Source of the DNA: Streptococcus sp. DD10
Lineage (GTDB): Bacteria > Bacillota > Bacilli > Lactobacillales > Streptococcaceae
NCBI RefSeq assembly: GCF_001578805.1
Contig: NZ_KQ969158.1
Location: forward strand, 28,490 to 70,907
Length of the DNA: 42,418 nt
Direction of reading: 5' to 3'
Below, piece after piece: positions 25,340-34,749 of this stretch (position 1 is its first letter; every line of letters begins with the position of its first letter). The notes beneath the pieces were generated by a model. The model saw only the letters and a program-made list of their open reading frames with translations. It was not told where the DNA came from and ran no database searches. The translations under genes were made by a program, and so were the position numbers.

Positions 25340-27204
25340 GACTGACAGAAAAACAAACTGCTGCTGTTCAGATACTTGAACAACACCTTTCATTAGGTGA
25401 GCATACGATTACGGTTGCCCAAGGTAACGGTGCTTCGATCCAGATTGAGGGAGACAAAGGCGATTACCGCCTCACCTATCGCAAACCTCACCAACTTTAT
25501 CGGGCACTTTCGCTCTTATCCAATGCCCTGGAAAAAGGGGAAAAGATTAGCCTCACCGAAACAGCGGCTTATGAAGATTTGGCCTACATGGCAGACTGTT
25601 CGCGAAATGCAGTTTTGAATGTAGCCTCTGCCAAGCAGATGATTGAGGTCTTGGCTCTCATGGGCTACTCAACCTTTGAGCTCTACATGGAAGACACCTA
25701 CCAGATTGAGGGACAGCCATATTTTGGCTACTTCCGTGGATCCTACTCGGCTGAGGAATTGCAGGAAATCGAGGCTTATGCCCAGCAGTTTGACCTGACC
25801 TTTGTGCCCTGCATTCAGACCTTGGCCCACTTGTCAGCCTTCGTCAAATGGGGTGTCAAAGAAGTGCAAGAACTCCGCGATGTAGAGGACATTCTCCTTA
25901 TTGGAGAAGAAAAAGTCTATAACCTGATTGATGGTATGTTTGCCACTCTATCTAAACTGCAGACTCGCAAGGTCAATATCGGTATGGACGAGGCCCACTT
26001 AGTTGGTTTGGGACGCTATCTCATCTTAAACGGCGTTGTGGACCGCAGTCTTCTCATGTGCCAACACTTGGAGCGCGTGCTGGATATTGCCGATAAATAC
26101 GGTTTCCACTGTCAAATGTGGAGCGATATGTTCTTCAAGCTCATGTCCTCTGACGGCCAATATGATCGGGAAATTGAGATTCCAACTGAGACCCGGGCCT
26201 ATCTAGACCGTTTGAAAGACCGAGTGACACTAGTTTATTGGGATTACTACCAAGACAGCGAAGAAAAGTACAACAAGAATTTCAGCAACCACCACACTAT
26301 TAGCGATGACCTTGCTTTTGCAGGGGGCGCTTGGAAATGGATCGGCTTTACGCCCAATAATCACTTTAGTCGCCTGATCGCCATTGAGGCCAATAAAGCC
26401 TGCCGCAAAAACGGTATCAAGGAAGTCATTGTGACCGGTTGGGGGGACAACGGTGGTGAAACCGCCCAGTTCTCTATCCTACCAAGCTTGCAAATCTGGG
26501 CAGAACTCAGCTACCGCAATGACTTAGAACAACTCTCCAGTCATTTCAAGACCAATACAGGGCTTTCTGTTGAGGACTTTATGCAGATTGACTTGGGCAA
26601 TCTCCTGCCAGATCTGCCAGCCAATCTCAGTGGAATCAACCCCAATCGCTATGTCTTTTATCAGGATATTCTCTGCCCGCTTTTGGATCCGCATATCAAT
26701 CCTGAACAAGACCGAGCACACTTTGAAAAGGCTGCAACAAGCTTGACAGCTATTTCCCAACAAGCAGGGCCTTATGCTTATCTCTTTGAGACTCAGGCCC
26801 AGTTGAATAGCATCCTAGCGCAAAAAGCGACCATCGGTCGAGAGATTCGGGTGGCCTATGAGGCGCGTAATCGTCAAGCCCTAGAAAGACTGGCTCAGGA
26901 AGAGCTTTCGAGTCTTCTCCAAAAAGTCGAAGATTTTCACCAAACCTTTAGCCAGCAGTGGCTCAAGGAAAATAAGGTTTTTGGCTTGGATACGGTTGAT
27001 ATCCGTATGGGTGGCCTCATGCAACGGATCAAACGGGCGCAAAGTCGTCTGCTAGCCTTTAGCAATGGCACAATTGACCGGATCGAAGAGCTAGAAGTGG
27101 AGCTCCTTCCATTTACCGACTTCTATGCGGACCAAGAGTTCAGCGCAACCACTGCCAACCAGTGGCATACCATTGCGACCGCGTCGACTATTTATACGAC
27201 TTGA
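25324..27204 (+). CDS. GH20 beta-N-acetylhexosaminidase (GH20C type)
   Basis: 626-aa cytoplasmic exo-hexosaminidase, counterpart of SP_2141, cleaving terminal beta-linked GlcNAc/GalNAc. The substrate-assisted catalytic pair is D222-E223 in [11 protein letters not shown]. Also present are [46 protein letters not shown] and [10 protein letters not shown] (substrate-pocket tryptophans). There is no signal peptide or LPXTG motif, unlike surface StrH. I chose GTG 25324 because AGGAGG lies 7 nt upstream within the ROK gene; the longer frame to 25303 would put that RBS inside the gene. No terminator is seen after it. Confidence 0.93.
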   Translation: MATFIGLTEKQTAAVQILEQHLSLGEHTITVAQGNGASIQIEGDKGDYRLTYRKPHQLYRALSLLSNALEKGEKISLTETAAYEDLAYMADCSRNAVLNVASAKQMIEVLALMGYSTFELYMEDTYQIEGQPYFGYFRGSYSAEELQEIEAYAQQFDLTFVPCIQTLAHLSAFVKWGVKEVQELRDVEDILLIGEEKVYNLIDGMFATLSKLQTRKVNIGMDEAHLVGLGRYLILNGVVDRSLLMCQHLERVLDIADKYGFHCQMWSDMFFKLMSSDGQYDREIEIPTETRAYLDRLKDRVTLVYWDYYQDSEEKYNKNFSNHHTISDDLAFAGGAWKWIGFTPNNHFSRLIAIEANKACRKNGIKEVIVTGWGDNGGETAQFSILPSLQIWAELSYRNDLEQLSSHFKTNTGLSVEDFMQIDLGNLLPDLPANLSGINPNRYVFYQDILCPLLDPHINPEQDRAHFEKAATSLTAISQQAGPYAYLFETQAQLNSILAQKATIGREIRVAYEARNRQALERLAQEELSSLLQKVEDFHQTFSQQWLKENKVFGLDTVDIRMGGLMQRIKRAQSRLLAFSNGTIDRIEELEVELLPFTDFYADQEFSATTANQWHTIATASTIYTT

Positions 27205-27267
27205 TCAATAGTTTCACAGGAAATATCTTGGAATAGAGTTTCAAAGTAAGAATATCGAGGAAGTAGA

Positions 27268-27618
27268 ATGAAAAACAAAATTTCTTTTATAATCTGTTCA
27301 ATAATAGTCATTATTTCAAATTTACTGATGATATCCCCAATCAATAATGGAGTAGAAGTTGGTTCTAACATATTTATAATAGTTCTAACCCTATTTTTAC
27401 TACCTATTTTCTTTAAAGCCGTTGATTTTAAGCAAACTTCTTTTATTCGTTTAGAGTCATCAGCTCTAATTGTCTTGTCAACTCTCTCTATAATGAGGTT
27501 GATAAATAGAATAATTCCAATACCTGATATAGTCAACTTTCTATTTATTGTCATTGCTTTGGGAATGGGGATTTCATTGCTAGCAGCTTCTTTTATAAAT
27601 ATAAAAAATAAAAAATAG
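27268..27618 (+). CDS. Small hydrophobic membrane protein, unknown
   Basis: 116-aa protein with four hydrophobic segments (FIICSIIVIISNLLMI, IFIIVLTLFLLPIFF, ALIVLSTLSIM, FLFIVIALGMGISLLAA) and a basic tail (NIKNKK). The ATG at 27268 follows GAGGAAG. Base use is far more AT-rich than the glycosidase genes, suggesting a separate origin. It lies in the seam between the glycosidase operon and an IS3 remnant. I do not recognise the family. Confidence 0.6.
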   Translation: MKNKISFIICSIIVIISNLLMISPINNGVEVGSNIFIIVLTLFLLPIFFKAVDFKQTSFIRLESSALIVLSTLSIMRLINRIIPIPDIVNFLFIVIALGMGISLLAASFINIKNKK

Positions 27619-27750
27619 GCTTCCCGCGAAATTAAAACGTACTTTTAAAGGTAACAATAGCAGCAATAAGATTTATACGCTGACCTAGCAGTATTTCGTT
27701 TTGCTGGCAATCTAAAAACTTCATTTCATTAGATAAAAAATATATGAAAA

Positions 27751-28004
27751 TGAACTGCACCCCGAAAGTTAGACAGAAAAAATCTAACTTTTGGGGTGTT
27801 TTTATTATGAAATTGACTTATAAAGATAAAGTTCAGATCTATGAACTTAGAAAACAAGGATATAGCTTAGAGCAACTTTCAAATAAATTTGGGATAAACA
27901 ATTCTAATCTTAGGTACATGATTAAATTGATTGATTGTTACGGAATAAAGCTCCTGATAGACAGAAAATGGTTTATTGCCAACCGGAGAGTAATTGGACT
28001 CTAA
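27751..28004 (+). mobile_element. IS3-family (IS150-group) left end with truncated orfA
   Basis: The stretch begins TGAACTGCACCCCGAAAGTT, an IS3-type terminal repeat. It forms a hairpin (27760-27773 with 27783-27796) followed by T-rich sequence, which blocks incoming transcription. The orfA start at ATG 27807 encodes MKLTYKDKVQIYELRKQGYS and a helix-turn-helix through MIKLIDCYG, as in pneumococcal IS3-type orfA. After about residue 46 the sequence no longer matches and stops at 28002-28004. The rest of orfA, all of orfB and the right end are absent. Confidence 0.75.
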
Positions 28005-28144
28005 TCTGTTAACGGTTTACCACCTCTATTAGCAAAGTTTATGTGTAATGGAAAAAAGAGGTTAGAAAGATGGGATGCAGAAACAAATAGAAGAAGTTAC
28101 TCTCCCCTTTTATAATTTGTAGAATTTTTACTATAATTTAGGGT

Positions 28145-28173
28145 TTGAAAAGCTAGTATGTAAATAATATAAT
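28145..28173 (+). promoter_or_regulatory. Promoter of the glycan ABC importer operon
   Basis: TTGAAA (28145-28150), a 17-bp spacer and a perfect TATAAT (28168-28173). The start would be near 28180, inside the cre site. A 115-nt leader follows. Confidence 0.85.
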
Positions 28174-28179
28174 CATAAA

Positions 28180-28193
28180 TGTAATCGGTAACA
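28180..28193 (+). promoter_or_regulatory. cre site at the transcription start of the importer operon
   Basis: TGTAATCGGTAACA fits the 14-base cre consensus TGWAANCGNTNWCA at every position. Lying 6 nt after the -10, it would let CcpA block initiation or early elongation when preferred sugars are present. Confidence 0.75.
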
Positions 28194-28294
28194 ATTTAAG
28201 GAGAACAAACAAGAGAAAAGTGAAGTGAATGATTGTTGCCTTGCTTTATGTCATGACCTTATTTGTATCTCCTGTATTATAATGGGAGGAGTTT

Positions 28295-29224
28295 ATGCAA
28301 AAAATTGTTCAAACTTTAAAAAGTAACCTCATTTTCCTTTTGATGGTTCTTCCCGGAGCCCTTTGGTTGATTTTGTTTTTCTACATTCCTGTTTTTGGAA
28401 ACGTAGTTGCCTTTAAGGACTACCATATTACTGGTGAGGGCTTTATCGATAGTATCTTAAATAGTAAGTGGGTTGGCTTTGATAATTTCCGCTTTCTCTT
28501 TAGTTCTAAGGATGCCTTTATCATCACGAGAAACACCATTCTCTACAATCTTGGATTTATCTTTTTGGGATTGGTGGTTTCTGTTGGAATTGCCATTATC
28601 TTTAGTGAGTTGCGATCTAAGAGGATGGTCAAACTATTTCAGACCTCTATTCTTTTTCCTTACTTCCTATCATGGGTTATCATTAGTTTCTTTACAGATG
28701 CTTTCCTAAATATTGACAAGGGATTAATCAACCACTTGCTTCAGTCATTTGGCATAAAAGAAATGAATTTCTACGCGGATACGACCATTTGGCCAGCATT
28801 CTTGCTATTTATGGGGGTATGGAAAGGTTTTGGTTACAATAGTGTTATGTATTATGCAACCATCATGGGAATTGATCCAACCTATTACGAAGCAGCTACT
28901 GTAGATGGTGCTAGCAAGTGGCAACGAATTAAAAATATCACCATTCCTCAGCTTGCTCCGTTGATAACGGTATTGACTATTCTTGCAGTCGGAAACATCT
29001 TCCGAGCAGATTTTGGACTTTTTTATCAAATCCCACATAATGCAGGTCAGTTATATAGTGTTACCAATGTTATTGATGTCTATGTCTACAATGGCTTGAC
29101 CAAGTCAGGGGATATTGGGATGACTGCAGCAGCAGGGCTTTACCAGTCAGTCGTAGGGTTGATTTTGGTTGTGATTTCCAATTTAATTGCGAGACGGATT
29201 GATAAAAATTCAGCACTCTTTTAG
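28295..29224 (+). CDS. Sugar ABC transporter permease, NgtP1-like (N-glycan importer)
   Basis: 309-aa MalF-type permease with six transmembrane segments (first: LIFLLMVLPGALWLILFFYI) and the ATPase-contact EAA loop EAATVDGASKWQRIKNITIPQLAP. The sequence closely resembles what I remember of pneumococcal SP_0090 (NgtP1), part of the importer for N-glycan fragments. The ATG at 28295 follows GGGAGGAG. No ATPase gene is in the operon, so it probably uses the shared MsmK ATPase encoded elsewhere, as other streptococcal sugar importers do. Confidence 0.9.
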   Translation: MQKIVQTLKSNLIFLLMVLPGALWLILFFYIPVFGNVVAFKDYHITGEGFIDSILNSKWVGFDNFRFLFSSKDAFIITRNTILYNLGFIFLGLVVSVGIAIIFSELRSKRMVKLFQTSILFPYFLSWVIISFFTDAFLNIDKGLINHLLQSFGIKEMNFYADTTIWPAFLLFMGVWKGFGYNSVMYYATIMGIDPTYYEAATVDGASKWQRIKNITIPQLAPLITVLTILAVGNIFRADFGLFYQIPHNAGQLYSVTNVIDVYVYNGLTKSGDIGMTAAAGLYQSVVGLILVVISNLIARRIDKNSALF

Positions 29225-29238
29225 AAAGGAGGTTTTCC

Positions 29239-30170
29239 ATGAAAAAAGATAAAATAAAAAAGAAAAAATCGATAATGTTGGAATTCACTCCTTTAGTAAA
29301 CGTTCCAATTTCTTCTTTACCCTTTTGATGGGGTTAGTTGCTGTCGCCTGCGTGCTTCCTTTTATCTTTGTTATCATCATATCGATTACAGATGAGCAAA
29401 GTTTAGCGATAAACGGTTACAGCTTCTTTCCAGCTAAGTTTGGGGTGGATGGTTTTGTTTTCCTAGGACAGTTTAAAGATAAGATTTTACAATCCCTCTT
29501 TATTACCTTCTTTGTAACGATAGTAGGGACCTTCTGTAATGTCTTTATCACCACAACCTATGCCTATGCTATCTCTCGTTCTACCTTTAAATATCGGAGA
29601 TTTTTCACCATATTTGCCCTCTTGAGTATGCTATTTAGTGCAGGATTGGTACCAGGTTATATTGTTGTGACTCAGCTCTTACACTTGGGAGATACAGTTG
29701 GAGCCTTAATTATCCCAATGTTGTTGAATCCGTTTAACATCATTTTGATGCGAAGTTTCTTTAAACGAACCATTCCAGAAGCGATTTTAGAGTCAGCTCG
29801 TATCGATGGAGCAAGCGAAACACGGATTTTCTTCCAGATTTGTTTGCCTCTGTCTCTACCAGGTGTGGCGACGATTAGTCTTTTTACAGCTCTTGGTTTT
29901 TGGAATGATTGGTTTAATGCACTCCTATATATCAAGAGTGATAACCTCTATCCACTTCAATATCTTTTGATGCAAATCCAGAGCAATATGGACTATATCT
30001 CTAAGTCAGTTGGACAATCCAGTCAACTTGTTGGCGCTCTTCAATCTCTCCCAAGAGAGACTGGACGGATGGCTATGGTGGTTGTTGCAACTATCCCAAT
30101 TGCGATTCTCTACCCATTCTTCCAACGCTACTTTGTAAAAGGCTTAACGATTGGTGGCGTAAAAGAATAA
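29239..30170 (+). pseudogene. Sugar ABC transporter permease, NgtP2-like, with 1-base frameshift near its start
   Basis: The natural start is ATG 29239 (GAAAGGAGG upstream). After the A6 tract at 29263-29268 the frame is wrong by one missing base. Restoring one A would give IDNVGIHSFSKRSNFFFTLL joined in frame to MGLVAVACVLPF. As written, the first frame ends after 29 codons at TGA 29326-29328, which overlaps ATG 29328-29330 (TGATG). The remaining frame (29328-30170, 280 aa) holds all MalG-type features: the hydrophobic first segment VAVACVLPFIFVIIISI, the EAA loop ESARIDGASETRIFFQICLPLSLP and the end KGLTIGGVKE. It could be an inactivated gene, a phase-variable tract, a coupled restart giving a nearly full permease, or a sequencing error. 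Confidence 0.8.
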
Positions 30171-30233
30171 TCCTATACGTTTATGTATAGCTAAGTATGT
30201 CTAAAACAAAAAATAAAAAAGGAGACTATTCTT

Positions 30234-31712
30234 ATGAATAAATGGAAAAAGTATGCTCTTACTTCAGCTAGCCTTTTGGCAATCGGTGCAACCCTTGCTG
30301 CTTGTGGTAATCTAACAGGAAATAACAAAAAAGCAGCTACCTCTGATGACGGTAAGACTGTTATTAAGATGTATCAAATTGGTGATAAGCCTGATAATTT
30401 GGACGAATTATTGGAAAATGCCAACAAAATTATTGGTGAAAAAACAGGTGCTAAACTAGATATCCAATACCTCGGTTGGGGTGATTATGACAAGAAAATG
30501 AATGTCATCATCTCATCTGGTGAAAATTATGATATTGCTCTTGCTAATAACTATGTTATCAATGCACAAAAAGGTGCCTATGCTGACTTGACTGAACTAT
30601 ACAAAAAAGAAGGGAAAGATCTCTATGCGGCATTGGACCCAGCCTACATCAAGGGGAATACAGTAAATGGCAAGATTTATGCTGTTCCAGTAGCAGCCAA
30701 TGTAGCCTCATCACAAAACTTTGCCTTTAACGGACCACTTCTTGAAAAGTATGGCATTGATATTTCAAATATTAAAGATTATAGTGATCTAGAAGAAGCG
30801 CTCAAAACAATCAAAGAAAAAGAACCGAATGTAACGCCTTATGCCATGACCAAGAGTTACGGTGGGCCTGCAGATGATTTTGACTATGTAGCAGTTGATA
30901 GTCTTCCATTTGTTGTCGATTTGCAAGGTGATACGACTAAAATTGTAGACCGCTACACTATTCCACGTTATGTTGAAAAACTCAAAACTCTTCACAAATA
31001 TTATGAAGCGGGATATATTCCAAAAGATGTTACAACAAGTGATACCAGCTTTGAACTAGGTGCAGATACTTGGTTTGTCCGTGAAGAAACCGTCGGTCCT
31101 GCTGACTACGGCAACAGCCTTCTTTCTCGTGTAGCAAACCGTAAGATTGAAATTAAGCCAATCACAGGTTTGTACAAGAAAAATAATACAACTCAAGTAG
31201 CGAACTTTGTAATTTCAAACAACTCTAAGAACAAAGAAAAAGCGATGGAAGTATTGAATGTTCTAAATACAGATCCTGAAGTATTGAATGGCCTTGTTTA
31301 CGGTCCAGAAGGAACCAACTGGGAAAAAGTTGCTGGCACTGAAAATCGCGTAAAAGTTCTTGATGGCTATAATGGTAATACCCATATGTCAGGATGGAAC
31401 ACTGGTAACAACTGGATTCTTTACATAAATGAAAATGTAACAGATGACCAAATTGCTCAATCTAAGAAAGATTTGGAAGAGGCAAAAGAATCTCCAGCGC
31501 TTGGTTTTATCTTTAATACAGATTCTGTAAAAGCTGAAATTACAGCTCTTACAAATACATTAAACCAATATGCAAGTGCAATTAATACAGGTACTGTTGA
31601 TCCTGAAGTTGAAATTCCTAAGATGTTGGATAAACTCAAAGAAGAAGGAGCTTATCAAAAAGTCTTGGATGAAATGCAAAAACAATACGATGAATTTTTG
31701 GCAAACAAATAA
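30234..31712 (+). CDS. Glycan-binding lipoprotein of the ABC importer, NgtS-like
   Basis: 492-aa extracellular solute-binding protein of family 1. The N-terminus has a lipoprotein signal with lipobox LAAC (Cys24). The mature part starts with a Lys/Ala/Asp linker, then VIKMYQIGDKPDNLDELL. The sequence closely resembles pneumococcal SP_0092 (NgtS), which binds GlcNAc-ended N-glycan pieces; the block GWNTGNNWILYINENVTD is recognisable. It is anchored on the outer membrane face and hands substrate to the two permeases. The ATG at 30234 follows GGAGA. It is the last gene of the operon, closed by a strong terminator. Confidence 0.92.
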   Translation: MNKWKKYALTSASLLAIGATLAACGNLTGNNKKAATSDDGKTVIKMYQIGDKPDNLDELLENANKIIGEKTGAKLDIQYLGWGDYDKKMNVIISSGENYDIALANNYVINAQKGAYADLTELYKKEGKDLYAALDPAYIKGNTVNGKIYAVPVAANVASSQNFAFNGPLLEKYGIDISNIKDYSDLEEALKTIKEKEPNVTPYAMTKSYGGPADDFDYVAVDSLPFVVDLQGDTTKIVDRYTIPRYVEKLKTLHKYYEAGYIPKDVTTSDTSFELGADTWFVREETVGPADYGNSLLSRVANRKIEIKPITGLYKKNNTTQVANFVISNNSKNKEKAMEVLNVLNTDPEVLNGLVYGPEGTNWEKVAGTENRVKVLDGYNGNTHMSGWNTGNNWILYINENVTDDQIAQSKKDLEEAKESPALGFIFNTDSVKAEITALTNTLNQYASAINTGTVDPEVEIPKMLDKLKEEGAYQKVLDEMQKQYDEFLANK

Positions 31713-31736
31713 AGTCTGATTGGCAGATTTTCTATT

Positions 31737-31775
31737 AAAATTCCCCTTAGCTGCTCATGTTGCTAAGGGGAATTT
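31737..31775. terminator. Terminator of the importer operon (bidirectional)
   Basis: Perfect arms AAATTCCCCTTAGC and GCTAAGGGGAATTT around an 11-nt loop, followed by A/T-rich sequence. It sits between the convergent importer operon and methyltransferase gene. Confidence 0.85.
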
Positions 31776-31784
31776 ATTTATGGG

Positions 31785-32540
31785 TTATTTTTTGGAGCAG
31801 ACTGCAATATAACGCAAGTCTTTACCAGTTTTGTTGAAAAAACGATACATGCTAAGGAATTGCTTTCGATTTTCTTTTTTAAAGCCATTCCATAGAATCT
31901 TACAGGTTCCAAGCCAGCCTTCGTCTTTAATCATGCCCGGGGTTGACATAAGAGTCATAGGTCCATATTGGGCAATAACTGTTGAAAAACCTAACTGTTT
32001 AAATAATTCCTGCCATTTGTCTACATGGAGTGGTTGCACATTGACATGGATTGTTTGACTAAGTTCATCTAACAAGCTTCCCATATGGTCATCCAGATAG
32101 GCGACATCATGAGTGAGGAGTCGTCCACCAGGTTTTAGGACACGTAGGTATTCTTTGATAGCTTTTTCTTTGGCTTCTCCCCGTAGCATGGTTAACATGG
32201 CTTCATTTACGACTATATCAAAAGAGTTATCCTCGAAGGGTAATTTCATGGCGTTGCCTTGCTGAACTTGGACAAGTTTTTCTACCCCAGCTTCCTTGAT
32301 ATTTTGTTTTGCTTTGTCTAAAGCGATAGGATCCATGTCGATCCCAATGATGCTACAACCAAACGTTTGAGCCAGTTCGATAGAAGTGGTACACATGTTG
32401 CAAGCAACTTCGAGAACCTTGCTATCTTTTGAAAACTGCCCTTGTTCAATCAGCCAGTTAGTAGCAGTAACACCACCGGGTCTTAGTCTTTTCTTACCTA
32501 AACGGGCTAAGAAATTATGTCCGACTTCTTTTTTTACCAT
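31785..32540 (-). CDS. Class I SAM-dependent methyltransferase
   Basis: 251-aa soluble methyltransferase with a Rossmann fold: motif I VLEVACNMCTTSIELA (unusual, with C-N-M-C in place of the glycine-rich GxGxG), motif II IIGIDMDP, NAMKLPFEDNSFDIVVNEAML (motif IV) and VLKPGGRLLTHDV (motif V). It resembles UbiE/MenG-type methyltransferases. Substrate unknown. The atypical motif I is conserved in a streptococcal subgroup, from memory. The start at 32540 (MVKKEVGHNF) has only a weak RBS. It stands alone, convergent with the importer operon. Confidence 0.8.
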   Translation of the reverse strand: MVKKEVGHNFLARLGKKRLRPGGVTATNWLIEQGQFSKDSKVLEVACNMCTTSIELAQTFGCSIIGIDMDPIALDKAKQNIKEAGVEKLVQVQQGNAMKLPFEDNSFDIVVNEAMLTMLRGEAKEKAIKEYLRVLKPGGRLLTHDVAYLDDHMGSLLDELSQTIHVNVQPLHVDKWQELFKQLGFSTVIAQYGPMTLMSTPGMIKDEGWLGTCKILWNGFKKENRKQFLSMYRFFNKTGKDLRYIAVCSKK

Positions 32541-32772
32541 ATATTGTCAGTAACCTATTTTCTTTTTTCGATTGAAAACTATCTATGGATTTCTTTATAA
32601 CCTACAACTACTTTAAAAGAGGTTGTTTGTTTGGTTAGTGTAGAAGTTAGGTAGTGATGATGACGAATTGTACAGAAATAGGTTTTCCTTCCTTTCTTTT
32701 TTTCTTGATTTTACCATATTTTTTTGATAAATTAAAATGAAAAAATATTCTGAATATAAGAAAGGAGAAGAA

Positions 32773-33171
32773 ATGAAAGATTTTCATTTTGATGCGATTG
32801 CTGCTTTCGAAAATTATGAAATAGATAAGATGAGTGATGGGGAAGTGATGGTGTCTACTGAGGTAGTGAAGTCATCACTTAATTACTATGGTAATGCTCA
32901 CGGTGGCTACCTTTTTACTCTTTGTGACCAGATTAGTGGTCTGGTTGTCATCTCACAAGGGTCAGATGGTGTAACCCTGCAGTCTTCTATTAACTATTTA
33001 AAAGCAGCTAAACTTGGAGAACATCTAACCATTACGGGGATTTGTGTTCACAAGGGACGAACGACGCGAGTAGTAGATGTAGCCATCCATAATCAAGAGG
33101 GAGAGCATATCTGTAAAGCAACCTTTACCATGTTCATAACAGGAGATAGGGGGGAGAAAGTGCGGATTTAG
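32773..33171 (+). CDS. Hotdog-fold (PaaI-type) thioesterase
   Basis: 132-aa protein with the hotdog thioesterase signature: SLNYYGNAHGGYLFTLCDQISG (central helix with the active-site Asn/His/Gly and Asp), then TLQSSINYLKAAKLGEHL and CKATFTMFITG. It would hydrolyse acyl-CoA or aryl-CoA thioesters as a tetramer; the substrate is unknown. I chose ATG 32773 because AAAGGAG lies 5 nt upstream; the longer ATG at 32737 has no RBS. It stands alone between the methyltransferase and threonine synthase genes. Confidence 0.85.
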   Translation: MKDFHFDAIAAFENYEIDKMSDGEVMVSTEVVKSSLNYYGNAHGGYLFTLCDQISGLVVISQGSDGVTLQSSINYLKAAKLGEHLTITGICVHKGRTTRVVDVAIHNQEGEHICKATFTMFITGDRGEKVRI

Positions 33172-33220
33172 GAGATTTCTTAAAAGAATAGAGAAAAAGA
33201 GAGAGTTTTCTGAGGAATTA

Positions 33221-33229
33221 TGGTAGAAT
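33221..33229 (+). promoter_or_regulatory. Extended -10 promoter of thrC
   Basis: TGGTAGAAT (TGn plus TAGAAT), 36 nt before the thrC start. No T-box or other leader structure is seen. Confidence 0.5.
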
Positions 33230-33264
33230 AAAGTGGACTAAATGTAATGAATGAGGACAACATG

Positions 33265-34749
33265 ATGACATTGCTTTATCAATCAACGCGTGATGCGAAC
33301 AATACGGTGACTGCCAGCCAAGCGATTTTACAAGGATTGGCAACTGACGGGGGGCTTTTTACTCCAACTAGCTATCCACAGGTTGACTTGGACTTTGACA
33401 AACTCCAGAATGCTTCCTATCAAGAAGTGGCCAAACTCGTTTTGTCAGCATTTTTGGATGATTTTACAGAGGAAGAACTGGACTACTGTATCAATCATGC
33501 CTATGATAGTAAATTTGATGATGTAGCTATTGCACCATTGGTCAAGTTGGATGGTCAGTATAATTTGGAACTTTTCCATGGAAATACCATTGCCTTTAAG
33601 GACATGGCACTGTCTATCTTACCTTACTTCATGACAACTGCAGCCAAGAAACATGGTTTGGAAAATAAGATTGTCATCTTAACTGCGACTTCTGGTGATA
33701 CTGGAAAAGCGGCTATGGCAGGATTTGCGGATGTACCTGGGACTGAGATCATTGTCTTTTATCCAAAAGATGGAGTCAGCAAGGTGCAAGAATTGCAAAT
33801 GACTACTCAAACGGGGGCCAATACCCATGTAGTAGCGATCGATGGGAACTTTGACGATGCTCAGACCAATGTTAAAGTCATGTTCAATGATCAAGCCCTT
33901 CGGGAAAAGTTGGCGGCTAATAACTTGCAGTTCTCATCGGCTAACTCTATGAACATTGGTCGCTTAGTGCCCCAAATCGTCTACTATGTCTATGCTTATG
34001 CTCAATTGGTGAAGACTGGCGAGATTGAAGCGGGAGAAAAGGTTAACTTTACGGTTCCAACTGGAAACTTTGGAAATATCTTGGCGGCCTTTTATGCCAA
34101 ACAAATTGGACTTCCTGTTGGTAAACTCATCTGTGCGTCTAATGAAAATAATGTCTTGACAGACTTCTTTAAGACCCGTGTCTATGACAAGAAGCGTGGC
34201 TTTAAGGTGACAACCAGTCCATCTATGGATATCTTGGTTTCTTCAAACTTGGAGCGTTTGATTTTCCACCTTTTGGGAAATGACGCTGGCAAGACTAAGG
34301 AACTCATGGACAGTTTGTCGACCAGTGGTCAATACGAGTTGACTGGATTTGACACAGAAATCTTAGACTTGTTTGCGGCTGCCTATGCGACAGAAGCTGA
34401 GACTGCTACAGAAATTAAGCGAGTTTATGATGCAGACAACTACATTGAAGATCCGCATACAGCGGTTGCTTCTGCAGTCTTTAAAAAATACCAAGCTGAG
34501 ACTGGTGATGAAGCACCGACTGTTATCGCATCAACAGCTAGTCCTTATAAATTCCCAGTGGTAGCAGTAGAAGCAGTAACTGGAAAAGCAGGATTGAGCG
34601 ACTTTGAAGCTTTGGCAGCCTTGCAGACTCTCTCAGGAGTGGCAGTTCCACCAGCAGTAGATGGCCTTGAGACAGCTCCTGTTCGCCACAAGACAGTTGT
34701 TGCGGCAGATGAGATGCAAAAAGCAGTAGAAACTTATTTAGGTTTGTAA
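33265..34749 (+). CDS. thrC: Threonine synthase
   Basis: 494-aa PLP-dependent enzyme converting O-phosphohomoserine to threonine. The PLP lysine lies in LFHGNTIAFKDMALSILP. ILTATSGDTGKAAMAGF contacts phosphate, and NFTVPTGNFGNILAAFYA is the PLP-phosphate loop. Length matches the family. I chose ATG 33265 (MTLLYQSTRD) since GAGGA at 33253-33257 has good spacing; ATGs at 33247 and 33262 are in frame but badly placed. It is followed by a terminator and the MATE exporter gene, as in pneumococcus. Confidence 0.96.
   Translation: MTLLYQSTRDANNTVTASQAILQGLATDGGLFTPTSYPQVDLDFDKLQNASYQEVAKLVLSAFLDDFTEEELDYCINHAYDSKFDDVAIAPLVKLDGQYNLELFHGNTIAFKDMALSILPYFMTTAAKKHGLENKIVILTATSGDTGKAAMAGFADVPGTEIIVFYPKDGVSKVQELQMTTQTGANTHVVAIDGNFDDAQTNVKVMFNDQALREKLAANNLQFSSANSMNIGRLVPQIVYYVYAYAQLVKTGEIEAGEKVNFTVPTGNFGNILAAFYAKQIGLPVGKLICASNENNVLTDFFKTRVYDKKRGFKVTTSPSMDILVSSNLERLIFHLLGNDAGKTKELMDSLSTSGQYELTGFDTEILDLFAAAYATEAETATEIKRVYDADNYIEDPHTAVASAVFKKYQAETGDEAPTVIASTASPYKFPVVAVEAVTGKAGLSDFEALAALQTLSGVAVPPAVDGLETAPVRHKTVVAADEMQKAVETYLGL

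Noticed and set aside
28230-28283. 17-codon hydrophobic ORF just before the importer permease
   Set aside because: No convincing RBS. It is mentioned as a possible leader only and not listed as a gene.
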